Positions 1 to 10,749 of a stretch of 64,000 nt of DNA are shown here, piece by piece. Made by a program: the position numbers and the translations under genes. Numbering within the stretch: position 1 is the stretch's first letter; the number at the start of each line of letters is the position of its first letter. The notes beneath the pieces are model-generated. The model worked only from the letters and a program-made list of their open reading frames with translations. It did no database searches and had not been told where the DNA came from. Origin of the DNA: Saccopteryx bilineata (lineage: Eukaryota; Chordata; Mammalia; Chiroptera; Emballonuridae); contig NC_089491.1 in the NCBI RefSeq assembly GCF_036850765.1, forward strand, positions 127,362,766-127,426,765, read 5' to 3'.

Positions 1-689
1 AGTAAGTAAAATGAATGATTCCTTAAGAAATACATAAAAATTACATTTTGTGGAATTTTCATACTATGTTATTTAATTGTTTAATTCATTATTATGTAAA
101 CATAATGTCTCTTGACTAAATCCATTTGAGAAAGAGGAGATTGTATTTATTTGCATACATATATGTCAGAACTCGGAAAATATAGCTACAAGAAGCTGAT
201 GTTCTTATTAGCCGTTATATTGTTATAAACTATTCCAAAAATTTCACGTATTCCAAAGAAGATTAGTGGATCCACATTCAGCAATTACCTAAAGGTAACA
301 GCTCTAAAGCACTTTTCCCAGTTTTTCTTTTTCCTTTTTTTTTAGTGTTTTGGAATTTTATGCAGAAGTAATTTGGAAATAAATTTAGTTACAAGTCATT
401 TTTAGCTCTACATAATTCATACATATATTTAGAAAAGTAAATATCTTTTATAATCATAGTACATTAAAATAATGTATAAAATTTGCAATTTGGGGTATAA
501 ATTATTATTTAGTCAATTTTTAAGTTTTATCACTTGTTTCAAAATGTGGTTTTACTTTTACTTTTTTTTCCAAATCAGAATCCAAGTGAGTTTTGCATAT
601 TGTATTTGGACTTTATGTCATTTTAGAGTCATTTAATCTAAAAAAAGTCCCCTTTATTGTTATGCTAGGTATAGATATAACATGATAGA
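1..689. other. AT-rich sequence, nothing recognised
   Basis: This stretch is AT-rich with short homopolymer runs. I see no long ORF, no SINE box A/B motif and no familiar repeat. Very old L1 sequence cannot be excluded, because the next block is a decayed L1 in the same orientation. Confidence 0.5.
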
Positions 690-1375
690 AAAAAAAAGCC
701 ATAAGATCATTTCAATAGAAGCAAAATAACTTATTTCATTAGCTCAATGAACTTCATAATAAAAGCTATCAGCAAACTAATAATAGAATGAGGATTCCTC
801 AAAGTGATAAGATATTTATGAAAAATCCACTGCTAACATCAGAATTAATACAGGGTTCAAAAAAATCAAAAAATGAAAAAATATACAATGTTATTACTTT
901 TATTTCATATAAGTCTAGAAATCCTAGCAACAATTTTCTTTTATAGGCAAGAAAAATAAATTAAACAAAGTTAAAACAGAAGTAATGCATGCTATATGCA
1001 TGCATGCAAGACAAAATGGGCATAATGTATGCTTTGGAAATTTGCATAAATCTAGATAGGCTTATTAAAAGAAATTAATGAATTTAGAAAGTTGTTGACT
1101 GGAATATCACTACAATTCCTTGCTTATTGCTAGGAATAAGCAATGGGAAAATAAAATTTTATTTAAATCATTTATATTGACAACTATAATAGTTCTGTGA
1201 AAAATTAAAGTATGCCTAAAGAAATAGTGAGAATCATGTTTCTAAATAGGATAACTCAATATTATTAATATATAATAAATTCGGGCATGGATATTAATTA
1301 CTCTCATGATGAACTACAAATTCAATGCAATCCCAATCAAAACACAAGCAGCTGACTCTCCATCTGGTAATGATG
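690..1375 (+). mobile_element. Ancient LINE-1 fragment (reverse-transcriptase region)
   Basis: Decayed plus-strand L1 ORF2. Phrases follow the order of the intact ORF2 further along this window: a stretch near 700-790 resembles the catalytic-Asp segment (SIDAEKAF in the intact copy). A stretch near 790-840 resembles the segment around [11 protein letters not shown] stretch near 1235-1265 resembles the WIGRINII region, and 1315-1345 the [10 protein letters not shown] region. Many substitutions and indels leave no open frame, so this is an old L1M-type copy. The borders are approximate. Confidence 0.55.
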
Positions 1376-1573
1376 AAGTAACTCGCATTGAAGTTGCATA
1401 CTGCTAAAATTTATACTGTAGATTTGTAAATACTAAGACTGGGGTATGACCAGGCGGTGGTGCAGTGGATAGAGCATCGGACTGGGATGCGGAAGACCCA
1501 GGTTCGAGATCCCGATGTCACCAGCTTGAGTGTGGGCTCATCTGCTTTGAGCAAAGCTCACTAGCTTGGACCT

Positions 1574-1660
1574 AAGGACACTGGCTTGAACCAGGGTCTG
1601 CTGTAGCCCCACAGTCAAGGACACTGGCTTGAACCATCGGTCTGCTGTAGCCCCACAGTC
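1574..1660 (+). repeat. 43-bp tandem duplication inside the SINE
   Basis: Two consecutive copies of a segment running from 'aaggacactggcttgaacca' to 'gccccacagtc' begin at 1574 and 1617. They differ only in a few bases near the middle ('ggg' against 'tcgg'). The other type A SINEs in the window carry one copy. Confidence 0.85.
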
Positions 1661-1797
1661 AAGGCACATATGAGAAAGCAATCAACGAACAACTAAGGGG
1701 TCGCAATGAAAAACTGATGCTTGATGCTTCTCATCTCTCTCCATTCCTGTCTGTCTGTTCTTATCTATCCCTCTTTCTGACTCTTTGTCTCTGAATG

Positions 1798-1852
1798 AAT
1801 GAATGAATGAATGAATGAATGAATGAATAAATAAATAAATAAATAAATAAAT
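1798..1852 (+). repeat. (GAAT)n / (AAAT)n microsatellite in SINE tail
   Basis: About eight GAAT units are followed by about six AAAT units. They form the A-rich tail of the SINE. On the minus strand this run encodes spurious leucine/isoleucine/phenylalanine ORFs. Confidence 0.9.
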
Positions 1853-2078
1853 AGAACTGGGCAAAACACACGAGATAACAGTTTCCAGTCCTTAAAAGTA
1901 AGCACCAGAGAACTTTTACATTTGAAAGATGAGAAAAACAGGAGGTAAGCCCAAGAAATTACCTTATTTTTTGTAGAAACAATTTTACACAAAAGAACTT
2001 CAAGTAGGAGCAAAGAAATAATGATTTCACCTCCTGATATATATGTCTAAATGTAAATTCTTTCCCCTCCCCTTCTTT

Positions 2079-2308
2079 TTAAGTTAAGTGAGAGATGTGA
2101 GCCAGGGAGGCAGAGAGACTCATGCATGCACCCAGACCAGGATCCACCAGGTAAGCCCCCTACAGGGCAATGCTCTATCTGAAACCACTGCTCCATTGCT
2201 AGGCAATCAAGCTATTTCAGTGCCTGAGGTAGGCCATGGAGCCATCCTCAGTGATTGGGTCCAAATTCTCAAATCATTTGAGCCATGCCTGTGGAAAGGG
2301 AGGGGAAA

Positions 2309-2361
<53 letters not shown>

Positions 2362-2476
2362 GAAGGGGAGGGGGTAGAGAAGCAGATAGGTGCTTCTCCT
2401 GTGTGCCCTGACTGGGAATAGAACCTGAAACTTCCACATACCAGGCGACTCTGCAGCTGAGCCAACTGGCTAGTGC
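2079..2476 (-). mobile_element. tRNA-derived SINE, type D (older variant), antisense
   Basis: Type D bat SINE, reversed. On the plus strand it starts with a T-rich tail and the 'gagagatgtgagccaggg' block. It ends with the complement of the tRNA-like head (near 2400-2476, 'gccaactggctagtgc'). The GC-rich core and the 'tgtgccctgactgggaatagaacctg' box B region are recognisable. It is diverged from the younger type D copies at 5965 and 31816. The shared 'ccccttc' on both flanks may be the remains of a target-site duplication. Confidence 0.7.
2312..2358 (+). repeat. (GA)n microsatellite
   Basis: About 23 GA units lie in the purine-rich part of the SINE. They explain the arginine/glutamate ORFs on the plus strand and the serine/leucine ORFs on the minus strand. 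Confidence 0.95.
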
Positions 2477-2989
2477 CAAACCCCTTCCCTTAAGAGTGGG
2501 CTAGACTTCTTGAATTACTTTATTGAATAGAACACAGCAAATGTGATGATGCCACTTCTATAATTAGGCTTAAAAAATCACTTCCATCTCACTAGACGAC
2601 TTTCTAAATAGCCTTGTTAACTTGCATAGTTTAAGAAGTTTAAGAAGTAAGCTGCTATGTTGAAGAGACCCATAGGGCAAAGAACTGATGGCATCCTCTG
2701 GCTTAAACATAGCTCAGGACTCAGTCCTTCAGCATAACTGCCTAAGAAAATCTGAATCCTGCTAATAACTACATGAGCATGAATGTAGATTCTTCCCCAG
2801 TTATGACCTTAGATGACTACTGCCAAATGGCATCTTGAATGCAGCCTGTGAGAGACCCTAAAATAGAAGACCCTGTTCAGCTTTGCCTAGATTCCTGATT
2901 CTTAGAAACTGTAAGAAAATGAATGTGTTGTTTTTGGTATAATTGTAATTTGTTATGCAATAATGTATAAATAATACACCTCTCAAGTA
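2477..2989. other. No recognised feature
   Basis: This is unremarkable single-copy-looking sequence between a SINE and an old L1. It has no ORF of note. Confidence 0.4.
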
Positions 2990-4470
2990 CATATGAAACA
3001 TTCAGTAAGATATATCATATTCTGAGCCATAAAACAAACCTTATAAAATTTAAAAGAATAAAAATTATACCAAGTATGTTGGCAGAACACAATGGAATAA
3101 AATTAGAAATCAATAATGAAAGGATGTATGATAAATCTTCAAATGCTTGGAAATTAAACAACACATGAAACAGAGAAGAAAAATAAAACATTTTGAATTA
3201 AAGAAAAATTTATTAGCCTAACCAGGCAGTGGTGCAGTGGATAGAGCATCAGACTGGGATGCAGAGGACCCAGGTTCAAGACCCCGAGGTCGCCAGCTTG
3301 AGTGTGGCCTCATCTGGTTTGAGCAAGGCTCATCAGCTTGGACCCAAGCTTGCTGGCTTGAGCAAGGGGTTACTCGGTCTGTGGCAGCCCCACAGTCAAG
3401 GCACATATGAGAAAGCTATCAATGAACAACTAAGGTGTCACAACGAAAAACTAATGATTGATGCTTCTCATCTCTTTCTGTTACTGTTGTCTGTCCCTAT
3501 CTATGCCTCTCTCTGAATCTCTTACTTTGTGTCTATAAAAAAAAACACAAACAAAAAAAGTTTATTATATATATAAGAATTTGCAGAATATATTTAAACC
3601 CATCTTAAAAGGAAAATTGTGACATTAGATATATATATATATATATATATATTCAGGAACAAAAAGAAGTTATTGAACTCAGTGTCTCAAAAAAATGCAA
3701 TAAATATAGGCAAAAGTCCTGAAATAATTCTTCACAATGTTGACAAATTACCAAGGAACACTTGAAAATGTGCTCAATTTTATTAGTGATAAGAATAAAG
3801 CCAGATAAAAACACATAATGAGATAGCACAGAAAACCATTTGAATGGTTAACACACATGAGACTGATCACCACAAATGATACAATCATACTGGAAAACAA
3901 TGGTCAATTTCTTATTAAATTATATGTGTTTTTCAAGCTTATCTACCTCTATATATTTTTATGATGATAACAAAAACACTCCTGCAAAAATACTTGCACA
4001 AATAATTGCAACAACTTTATATTTAATGCTTAAAAATTGAAAACAATTTAAATGGCCATCAATGAATTACAGATAAGCAATGCATGTTATTTATATTCAT
4101 TCAATGGATCATTACTGAGTAACACAATGGATCTAATTATTTATACCTACATCATAGATTTATTTCAAAGATATGCTGAGTTAAAGAAGGCAGTCACAAG
4201 AGTATTCCTTTATAATAATAAGTGTTATTCCGTATATGTGAAGTTCTAGAACAGGCAAAAATAATCTTTAGAGAAAATACATAATAGTTGTTATCTTTAG
4301 GAAGGTTTGATTGACTGGAGCATCAAGACACTTCCAAGGGATGACTAAATATTCTTTATCTGGATATTAGTGTGGAGTACATGTGGGTATGCATTCTTCA
4401 AATGTCAGTACATTATACAACTGATATTTATACATTTTCTTTATGTAAGTTTTACTTAAACAAAAGGGGA
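2990..4470 (+). mobile_element. Ancient LINE-1 (ORF2 pieces to 3'UTR), interrupted by a SINE
   Basis: Plus-strand L1M-like sequence. Before the SINE, 3000-3200 resembles the end of the endonuclease domain (the part ending in an SDH-like motif, then a LEINN-type stretch). After the SINE, 3700-4250 resembles the ORF2 C-terminus. The segment near 4050-4260 corresponds to the 'aatggccatcaatg.. / ..cagtcacaaga' part that precedes the ORF2 stop. The segment 4290-4470 resembles the L1M 3'UTR, including 'gtggagtacatgtgggtatgcattc'. There are gaps between these blocks and no long open frame, so it is old and dead. Confidence 0.6.
3216..3560 (+). mobile_element. tRNA-derived SINE, type A
   Basis: Near-complete type A copy inserted in the old L1. 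Box A is 'agtggatagagc' and box B is 'ggttcaagacc'. The body, pyrimidine-rich stretch and A-rich tail end at 3560. A TTTATTA target-site duplication flanks it (3209-3215 and 3561-3567), preceded by A-rich sequence on both sides. Confidence 0.9.
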
Positions 4471-5949
4471 TGAACAAATGTTGAACTCTATTAGTTATGA
4501 ATGCTTTTTGCAATAATATAGGTTAGAAATACTACTCTCTCAGTATTTTAGGATTGCGAAAGGGAGCTAGTTTTATAACTTTTGTAAGGGAGTTACAAGC
4601 AGAAAAAGGGTAAGATTAGAATACACCCCAACCGATTATCTTGATATCAGTATAAACTCAAACTAACATAGCTGATAAAGAGAAGATGGATGAAATAGAT
4701 AGAAATAAAAGTGAAGATAGTGCTAGAGAAGTAAAGGAAGAGAGATAGAAATGAAATGAGTGTTCCTTTACTTGTAGAAAGAAAGTTCTATGTAGGGATA
4801 GTGGATACATACTAGAAAGTTGTCTTTTATGTTGTTATCTAGAAATTATTAAATACGTGGCTAGCTCTGTCATCCAATTTCTTTGGAATCCTCACCATCA
4901 AATAACTGAACTAACTACTACCTCCATTGTATCTGCCCTATTCAATTTATTGATAGTTATTCATCATAGCTTTTCTTTCAAAAGTATCTCTGACCCGTTA
5001 CCCTTTAGTGGATCCTGTTATTTTTCTTTCTTCATCCTACCTGCCCACCCTTCTTCCTTCATTTCTCCATTTCACTGTTATACTTTGTTCAGCTTGCTAA
5101 AGATTCTTTCAGTGTATTTGTGGTTTATTTCTCGCTTTTAGAATCATCAAAAAGTTCTTTATTTTTTCCTCTACTACCTTTGCACAGCTATTCATTTTGT
5201 ATAAATTTTGATTTTTAAATTGGCTTTTGGCCCTAAACACTCTATATGTATTGATAATACTCTTGGGATAAGTTGCTACCCACCTTTATTAAAGATGTTG
5301 TTTCAGAATTTTCTTTGTTTATTTAGCTAGCTGTATTCTGTACTTTTTTTTTTTTTTAAAGAGAAGTTCTAGGGTATATTGAAAACTTTGCCCTAATCTT
5401 TTAATTTCACTAACTGGAGGTCTGATATTATATATTTAAGAAAATTAACCCTTACATGGAGGATATGTAAAAATACTTCAGGTAAAGTAAAACAGGTAAT
5501 CAAAGGGGGAAGACTCTAATGTTATTTTGTGTACTCAAAGTTTTAAAAACAATACTTTAAAATGAAGAAAACTATATTTTCAGAAAACATATTGTATGAC
5601 TAGTATTGATATGTTCTAGTATTTGGTGACACAGTAGTAGACAAATAAATATTTCTATTTCTATGGGAGTTAAATTTTCATGGAACAGAGATAGACAATT
5701 AGCAAATGATTCAAAAAATATGTATCTCTTACTGATAAATATTGAGGATAATTAAATTTGAATATTAAACAAGCATGATATACTTGATGTCTGGAGAGTC
5801 TTATTAGACTATTTTCTAAGTTGGTCTGGCTCTGAAGAAATAAAAATTAAGCAGAGATTTTTATGGAATCAGGAAATTAGCATGTAAAAATCTTGGGGAG
5901 AAAAAATTCTGGGAGCAGGATCACCACTACTAAGCACATGATTCAAAAG
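4471..5949. other. AT-rich stretch, nothing firmly recognised
   Basis: There is no convincing gene or young repeat. A 94-codon open stretch at 4857-5141 is hydrophobic, follows T-rich sequence and looks like chance. The part near 5630-5830 has a loose feel of an old interspersed repeat, but I cannot assign it. Confidence 0.4.
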
Positions 5950-5964
5950 GAGTCTGGTATTTTA

Positions 5965-6368
5965 GTTTTGTTTTTTTTTTTTTGTTTGTTTGTTTTTTCT
6001 GAAGCTGGAAACGGGGAGAGACAGTCAGACAGACTCCTGCATGCGCCCGACCGGGATCCACCTGGCACGCCCACCAGGGGCGAAGCTCTGCCCACCAGGG
6101 GGCGATGCTCTGCCCCTCCGTGGGGTCGCTCTGCCCTGACCAGAGCCACTCTAGCGCCTGGGGCAGAGGTAAAGGAGCCATCCCCAGCGCCCGGGCCATC
6201 TTTGCTCCAATGGAGCCTTGGCTGCGGGGGGGAAGAGAGAGACAGAGAGGAAGGAGGGGGGGGGGAGAAGGAAATGGGCGCTTCTCCTATGTGCCCTGGC
6301 CGGGAATTGAACCTGGGTCCCCCGAGCGTCAGGCCGACGCTCTACTGCTGAGCCAACCAGCCAGGGCC
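5965..6368 (-). mobile_element. tRNA-derived SINE, type D, antisense, young
   Basis: Full-length type D copy of about 400 bp. The plus strand reads T-rich tail, then 'ctgaagctggaaacggggag', then GC-rich core with 'cccaccagggggcgatgctc', then the reversed tRNA-like head ending 'gccaaccagccagggcc'. It is flanked by a perfect 15-bp target-site duplication, GAGTCTGGTATTTTA, at 5950-5964 and 6369-6383. The intact duplication and high GC mark it as one of the youngest SINEs here. The 152-codon plus-strand ORF overlapping it is an artefact of the GC-rich SINE. Confidence 0.95.
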
Positions 6369-6383
6369 GAGTCTGGTATTTTA

Positions 6384-8360
6384 AAAGCACAGCAAAAACT
6401 GTAAGATTTATAGGTTGTATTGAGTAACTGAGAGAGTGGTTAGAGAGAGTTTAGGCTGCTTCCTAATGACAAATAGATCATGTACATCCCTGCAATCTGT
6501 TTAGATTTAATCTTAAGTATAAATGTTTGCATTTTAGTATTAGATAAAGACAAACTACAAAGCAGAAGAATGATAGGTTTGATTTTTATTTTACAAACCT
6601 CGCATTGGTTGCTTTTTAGACTCAGAACAACAGGATTGGAACCAGAGAAAGGTTTAGGGGATTATTGCATCAATTTAAGTCTAAATTGTGAATTAAAAGG
6701 TGTTAGCAGAAGAGGCAGTGATCACTAGTTGTATTGATAAGTGTTTTTAAGGTAGCATCCTTAGATCTTACTGACTGAATATGGTAATGGAAGAATAAAT
6801 GGAGAAAACAATGACTTTAAAGTTTTAGGCTTGAGCAAATGGGTTAGTGTGGGTTTAAAAAAGAAAATGCAGAAAAAGTTTAAAGGATGATTAAAATTTA
6901 CTAGTTCAGCTTGGAATGTGTTAAATTTGATCTACTTAAACAACCAATAACTTTCATTCTAACTAAGGAGTTGAATATAGATTCTCCAGTTTCAGGGATG
7001 GGTCATTGATGGAAATGTTTATTTAAAAGAAATCGGTTTAGAGATGACATGTCCAGCCAGAAACAGCCTAGGGAACAAGAAAAGAAGAAAGGTCTGAGGA
7101 ATCAATTCTGAGACACTCCATCAACTAGAAATTAACAGAAATAACAGGGATGGAAAAGGAGAGGAAGCAGCAATGTGACAGAGAAAAGTGGGAAAATTTT
7201 TCTGTTCCTGTGGCATAGAGAATTAAAAGCATTTAAAAAAGAATGGAGTAAGCAACTATTTCCAAATTCAGATTCTTTATGATTCATAATTATATTCTTT
7301 AAAATATATATATTTAGATATATTTCACAGCTGCTCTTTTTCCCTTATGTTCATTTTGTGTTTGTTTCTTGTCAGGGAATAATAATTAATTTTCTCCTTT
7401 GCTTTAGTTATCATTTAATTAGATGATTATAATAACACTTTAGTAGGACAGTGTGTTGTGGAAGAACTAGAAAGTGTGTATGTTTCTTTTTTTCTTGGAA
7501 TCAGGGATTTGAAAAATTGTTGTTCATATTCATGGCTGAAATTCACAAATGCATTTGAATGTGGAGGTGGCAATGAAAGAAACATTATATAAAGATATCA
7601 TTTGAAATAATGCCATTCACACAAAGGCATCCACAGGAATTCAGCTTAGGGTAAATATACAAATTTGGTGGTGGGGGAAAAATCATAACATTTGAAATGG
7701 GCAATATATTCATTTTTATTTAGTCTTTCTGTGCAGAGAAGGCAATTTATGCTTTGATATATTTCCAGATATGATGATAGCATCAAGAAGATAAACCAGC
7801 CTCAGTCCTATTCCTGAAATGGTTGATAATCTTATATTTGATACTTCTGAAAATATTGGTGATATGTCCTAACCTACTTGGAAAAGAGATAGTTACCATT
7901 ATAATTACAGGGGATTTTTCTATTAATATAAATTTATTTAGTACTTAATCTTCATGTTGAATGACTCATTAGACTTCTTAACCTAATAGACACTGTATGC
8001 CTAGGAGTAGCCAAATGACTGAGAAGTCACAGATTAAAACTGTCAGATATCTTTAAAATATTTTCTATAATTATCTGGCACAAAGCAAAAAATCTGGTTT
8101 AGACTTTAGACTGATAACTGAAAAAATGAAAAAGACACTGCATAATAACTTGTAGCTCAAATAATGACACTATTTGAAACATTCAGATATGAACCAACAG
8201 ACTATTTCTGGTTTCTAGGATAGTAAGGCATTTAAGATTTATTTTTATCACATTATTGTTTTTAGTTTTTAAATCCAACACATTGGGGATTTTATTTTGC
8301 ACTTCTTATCAATATATGATATATTATCGTAGGTTGTTTTGCCATGTTCTGCCATGAAAT
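6384..8360. other. Repeat-poor AT-rich stretch
   Basis: About 2 kb without a SINE, a young L1 or a convincing ORF. It might hold diverged old repeats or unique sequence. A cross-species alignment would be needed to tell these apart. Confidence 0.4.
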
Positions 8361-8925
8361 GGCTCAGAAAGATTTTCATACAGTGCTGAATTCAAGTTAA
8401 AGTGATTAAGTTTGCAAAAGTGAATGGAAATCGTGCTGCTAAATGTAAGTTTAGTCTTCCCCCAACTGAGAAATCAATCTGAGACTGGCTATGGGAAGAA
8501 GAAACCCTACTTAAAACACCACAGCAGAAGAAGGTTATGAGAGGCAAGTCAGCAAAATGACCTGATTTAGAGAGAGAATTGAAGATATGGATTGAAGAGC
8601 AAAGAGCAATTGGAATTCCTGTGTCCACAAAGGTGGTTCAGCATGAGGCAAGAAGAATTACTAATGACAATTTGACACAAGCAGGAAGAGTGAAGAAACA
8701 AACTATAGGAGAAATCCAACTTGGGTGAAAAGATCCTGGGACAATATCAAGACTGAGATCGTTGTCAAATCATTTAAGAAGTGTGTCATTTCAAATGCCA
8801 TAGATGGAACTAAGGACAAGGCAATATATGAAGACAAGGATTTGTCATCAGACACAGATGAGGACAAGCTGATGAGTGGGAGTTTGGACAGTGATAAGAA
8901 TTTGTATAAATTTTATGAGGAATAA
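8361..8925 (+). pseudogene. Decayed pogo/Tigger-like DNA transposase, DDE core missing
   Basis: Reading from about 8382 gives a pogo-type N-terminal helix-turn-helix (SAEFKLKVIKFAKVNGNRAA, then PPTEKSI, a stop, DWLWEEE). Next is a CENP-B-like second DNA-binding region (WPDLEREL with W replaced by a stop, then KIWIEEQRAIGIPVSTKVVQ). After about 8720 the frame shifts. The C-terminal phrase SWDNIKTEIVVKSFKKC, followed by SNAIDGTKD and an acidic tail, ends with TAA at 8923-8925. Known pogo/Tigger transposases have a catalytic DDE domain of about 200 residues between these parts, and it is absent here. With at least three disabling changes plus the internal loss, this is a dead element and not a domesticated gene. 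Terminal inverted repeats were not found. Confidence 0.7.
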
Positions 8926-9288
8926 AACTTGAGTTCAATAATTTTACTTAATTTTTTTTTTCAAATTTCAGGCCGCTAAATTAGAGACAGTCATTAGAAC
9001 AGCTTCTGATTCAATGTGACTGGTGTCCTTCTAAAACACAGCAATTTGGACATAAAGAAAACACGTAGTCATGGTGATTTTCATGTGAAGACTGAAATTA
9101 TGCTGGCAAGCCAGAAACTAGAAAAGAGACCTAGAATAAATCCTTCCCAAGAAACTTCAGAGGAAGCATGATCTTGCTGACTCCTTGATCTTAGATTTCT
9201 AGTTTCGAGAACTCAGAGTCAATGCATTTTTATTGTTTAATCAATTGTATAAAACTGTTGCTTTACTCTATGTGAAAAAGTACTGTTG
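8926..9288. other. Flank of the transposase relic, nothing else recognised
   Basis: AT-rich sequence follows the transposase stop. It could be the 3' noncoding part of the same DNA transposon, but no inverted terminal repeat is visible. Confidence 0.35.
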
Positions 9289-9451
9289 TCCTGACCTGTG
9301 GTGGCGCAGTGGATAAAGCGTTGACCTGGAAATGCTGAGGTCACCGGTTTGAAACCCTGGGCTTGCCTGGTCAAGGCACATATGGGAGTTGATGCTTCCA
9401 GCTCCTCCCTCTTCTCTCTCTCTGTTTCTCTCTCTCCCTCTCTCTCTTCTC

Positions 9452-9490
<39 letters not shown>

Positions 9491-9514
9491 TAAATAAAAT
9501 TAAAAAAAAAGAAA
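9289..9514 (+). mobile_element. tRNA-derived SINE, type B
   Basis: Type B bat SINE. It starts 'cctgacctgtggtggcgcag' with box A 'agtggataaagc' and box B-like 'ggtttgaaacc'. The phrase 'cttgcctggtcaaggcacat', a CT-rich tract and a (TA)n/A-rich tail follow. GAAAAAGTAC occurs at 9274-9283 and 9515-9524 and is the likely target-site duplication, with 5 unexplained bases before the SINE head. Confidence 0.9.
9455..9487 (+). repeat. (TA)n microsatellite in SINE tail
   Basis: About 16 TA units lie between the CT-rich region and the A-rich end of the SINE. Confidence 0.95.
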
Positions 9515-9688
9515 GAAAAAGTACCAAGATGGAATCTTTTTGGTAAAACAACTAATTGTGATATTGCCATTTCTCACTCTTTTGACAAGTTTTGCACCAA
9601 AAGCAAAATTGAAAAAAATTAGAAGCTAATATATCTCTTATGCAAACAAATAGTGAATGTAAGTAATTAGATAAGAAAAGATTACCTG

Positions 9689-9814
9689 GCCTGGCCTGTG
9701 GTGGTGCAATGGGATAAAGCATTGACCTGGAACATGGAAGTCACTGGTACAAAACCCTGGGCTTGCCTGGTCAAGACACAAATGGGAGTTGATGGTTCCT
9801 GCTCCTCCACCTTC

Positions 9815-9861
<47 letters not shown>

Positions 9862-9919
9862 GCTACTCTCTCCTCTCTAAAATTTGAATAAATAAAGTCT
9901 TAAAAATTAAAAAGAAAAA
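9689..9919 (+). mobile_element. tRNA-derived SINE, type B
   Basis: A second type B copy in the same orientation about 170 bp downstream, with a (CT)n run at about 9820-9858. It is flanked by a perfect 16-bp target-site duplication, AAGAAAAGATTACCTG, at 9673-9688 and 9920-9935. This shows it is an independent insertion and not a tandem duplication of its neighbour. Confidence 0.95.
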
Positions 9920-10077
9920 AAGAAAAGATTACCTGTCATGTAGTAGACTCAGAAAGACGTGCTAGTGGCAGGTAAAAGTGGGTCAAGTGAGGATAAATGA
10001 TGAGGATAAGAGTCTTGATTTTGGGTGGTGAACACACGCTGTGCTGTACAGATGAGGTATTATAGAATTGTACTCCT

Positions 10078-10250
10078 GAGCCCTTTCTGGGTAGCTCAGT
10101 TGGTTAGAGTGCTGTCTGTATACTCCAAGGTTATGGTTTAATCCATGATCAAGGTACATACAAGAATCAACCAGTGAATGCATAAATAAGTAGAACAACA
10201 AATTTATGTTTCTATCTCCCTTTGTTTCTCTCTAAAATCAATCAATAAAA
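10078..10250 (+). mobile_element. VES-like tRNA-derived SINE (older type)
   Basis: The head 'gggtagctcagttggttagagtgctgtctgtatactccaaggttatgg' matches the general VES SINE plan known from bats (tRNA-like box A, 'tatacyccaaggtt', box B). The middle is short. The end is 'tctctaaaatcaatcaataaaata'. No clear target-site duplication was found. It is more diverged than the type A, B and D copies. Confidence 0.7.
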
Positions 10251-10469
10251 TATGTATATGTTATGTTAAATTTTAAAGGGCAAAATGAATTGAAGAAGCT
10301 GAAGTATTTGGGGAGCATGCAAGGAGCTGAAATCAAAGCTCTGTTATGGTTTCCAGATATATTTAATTAATTGTGTGTATGTTAAATTTTTCTATGTGTC
10401 ATTCGTTTCCAGGTTTTGCAAATGACTATACACCTCTTTAAGTTGAGAAGGAAATAAAAATAAATTCTA

Positions 10470-10590
10470 TGGGGCAGACATTATATTTTATATGTTCTAG
10501 GCATTGGACAAAGAGATTTATATATGTATTCTTATATAATCATGACAGTAATTATTCAATTTTTATAGTGAGAAAAGTGAGTTTTATATT
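10470..10590 (+). repeat. MIR-like ancient SINE fragment
   Basis: The order of short phrases ('tatgttctaggcattggacaaagagattta', 'cttatataatcatgacagtaattattcaatttttatagtgagaaaagtgag') follows the core and 3' part of the MIR consensus as I remember it. It is heavily diverged, as expected for a mammal-wide element. Confidence 0.55.
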
Positions 10591-10749
10591 GGACACTACA
10601 CTAGGGGATATTTAATCAGAATTGGTATGAGCTATAATATAAACTACTTTGTTCAGAGAATTCTGAAATCAGCAGGTATTTTAAAACATTTCAACTTGTC
10701 TTTTTTTTGTATGCCTAGACCAGTTAACCAGCAGGCTGAGTCCATTCTG

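Larger units (their letters stand above)
1446..1855 (+). mobile_element. tRNA-derived SINE, type A
   Basis: Type A bat SINE of about 350 bp. A tRNA-like head has box A (AGTGGATAGAGC, near 1465) and box B (GGTTCGAGATCC, near 1501). A 'gctcatctg..ttgagcaaagctca' body, a pyrimidine-rich region and an A-rich tail follow. The tail here is an expanded (GAAT)n/(AAAT)n run. Short imperfect flanking repeats (ACTGGG on both sides) look like a worn target-site duplication. The copy carries an internal tandem duplication, listed separately. SINE RNAs of this kind are Pol III transcripts mobilised by L1 ORF2p (family knowledge). Confidence 0.85.

Noticed and set aside
1460..1520. tRNA gene, suggested by box A and box B
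   Set aside because: The boxes belong to a SINE head; no cloverleaf with proper stems and no functional anticodon context. The same holds for the other SINEs.
5893..6404. Overlapping ORFs of 152 and 99 codons
   Set aside because: They coincide with a GC-rich type D SINE in antisense; the same pattern recurs at the SINE at 31816.
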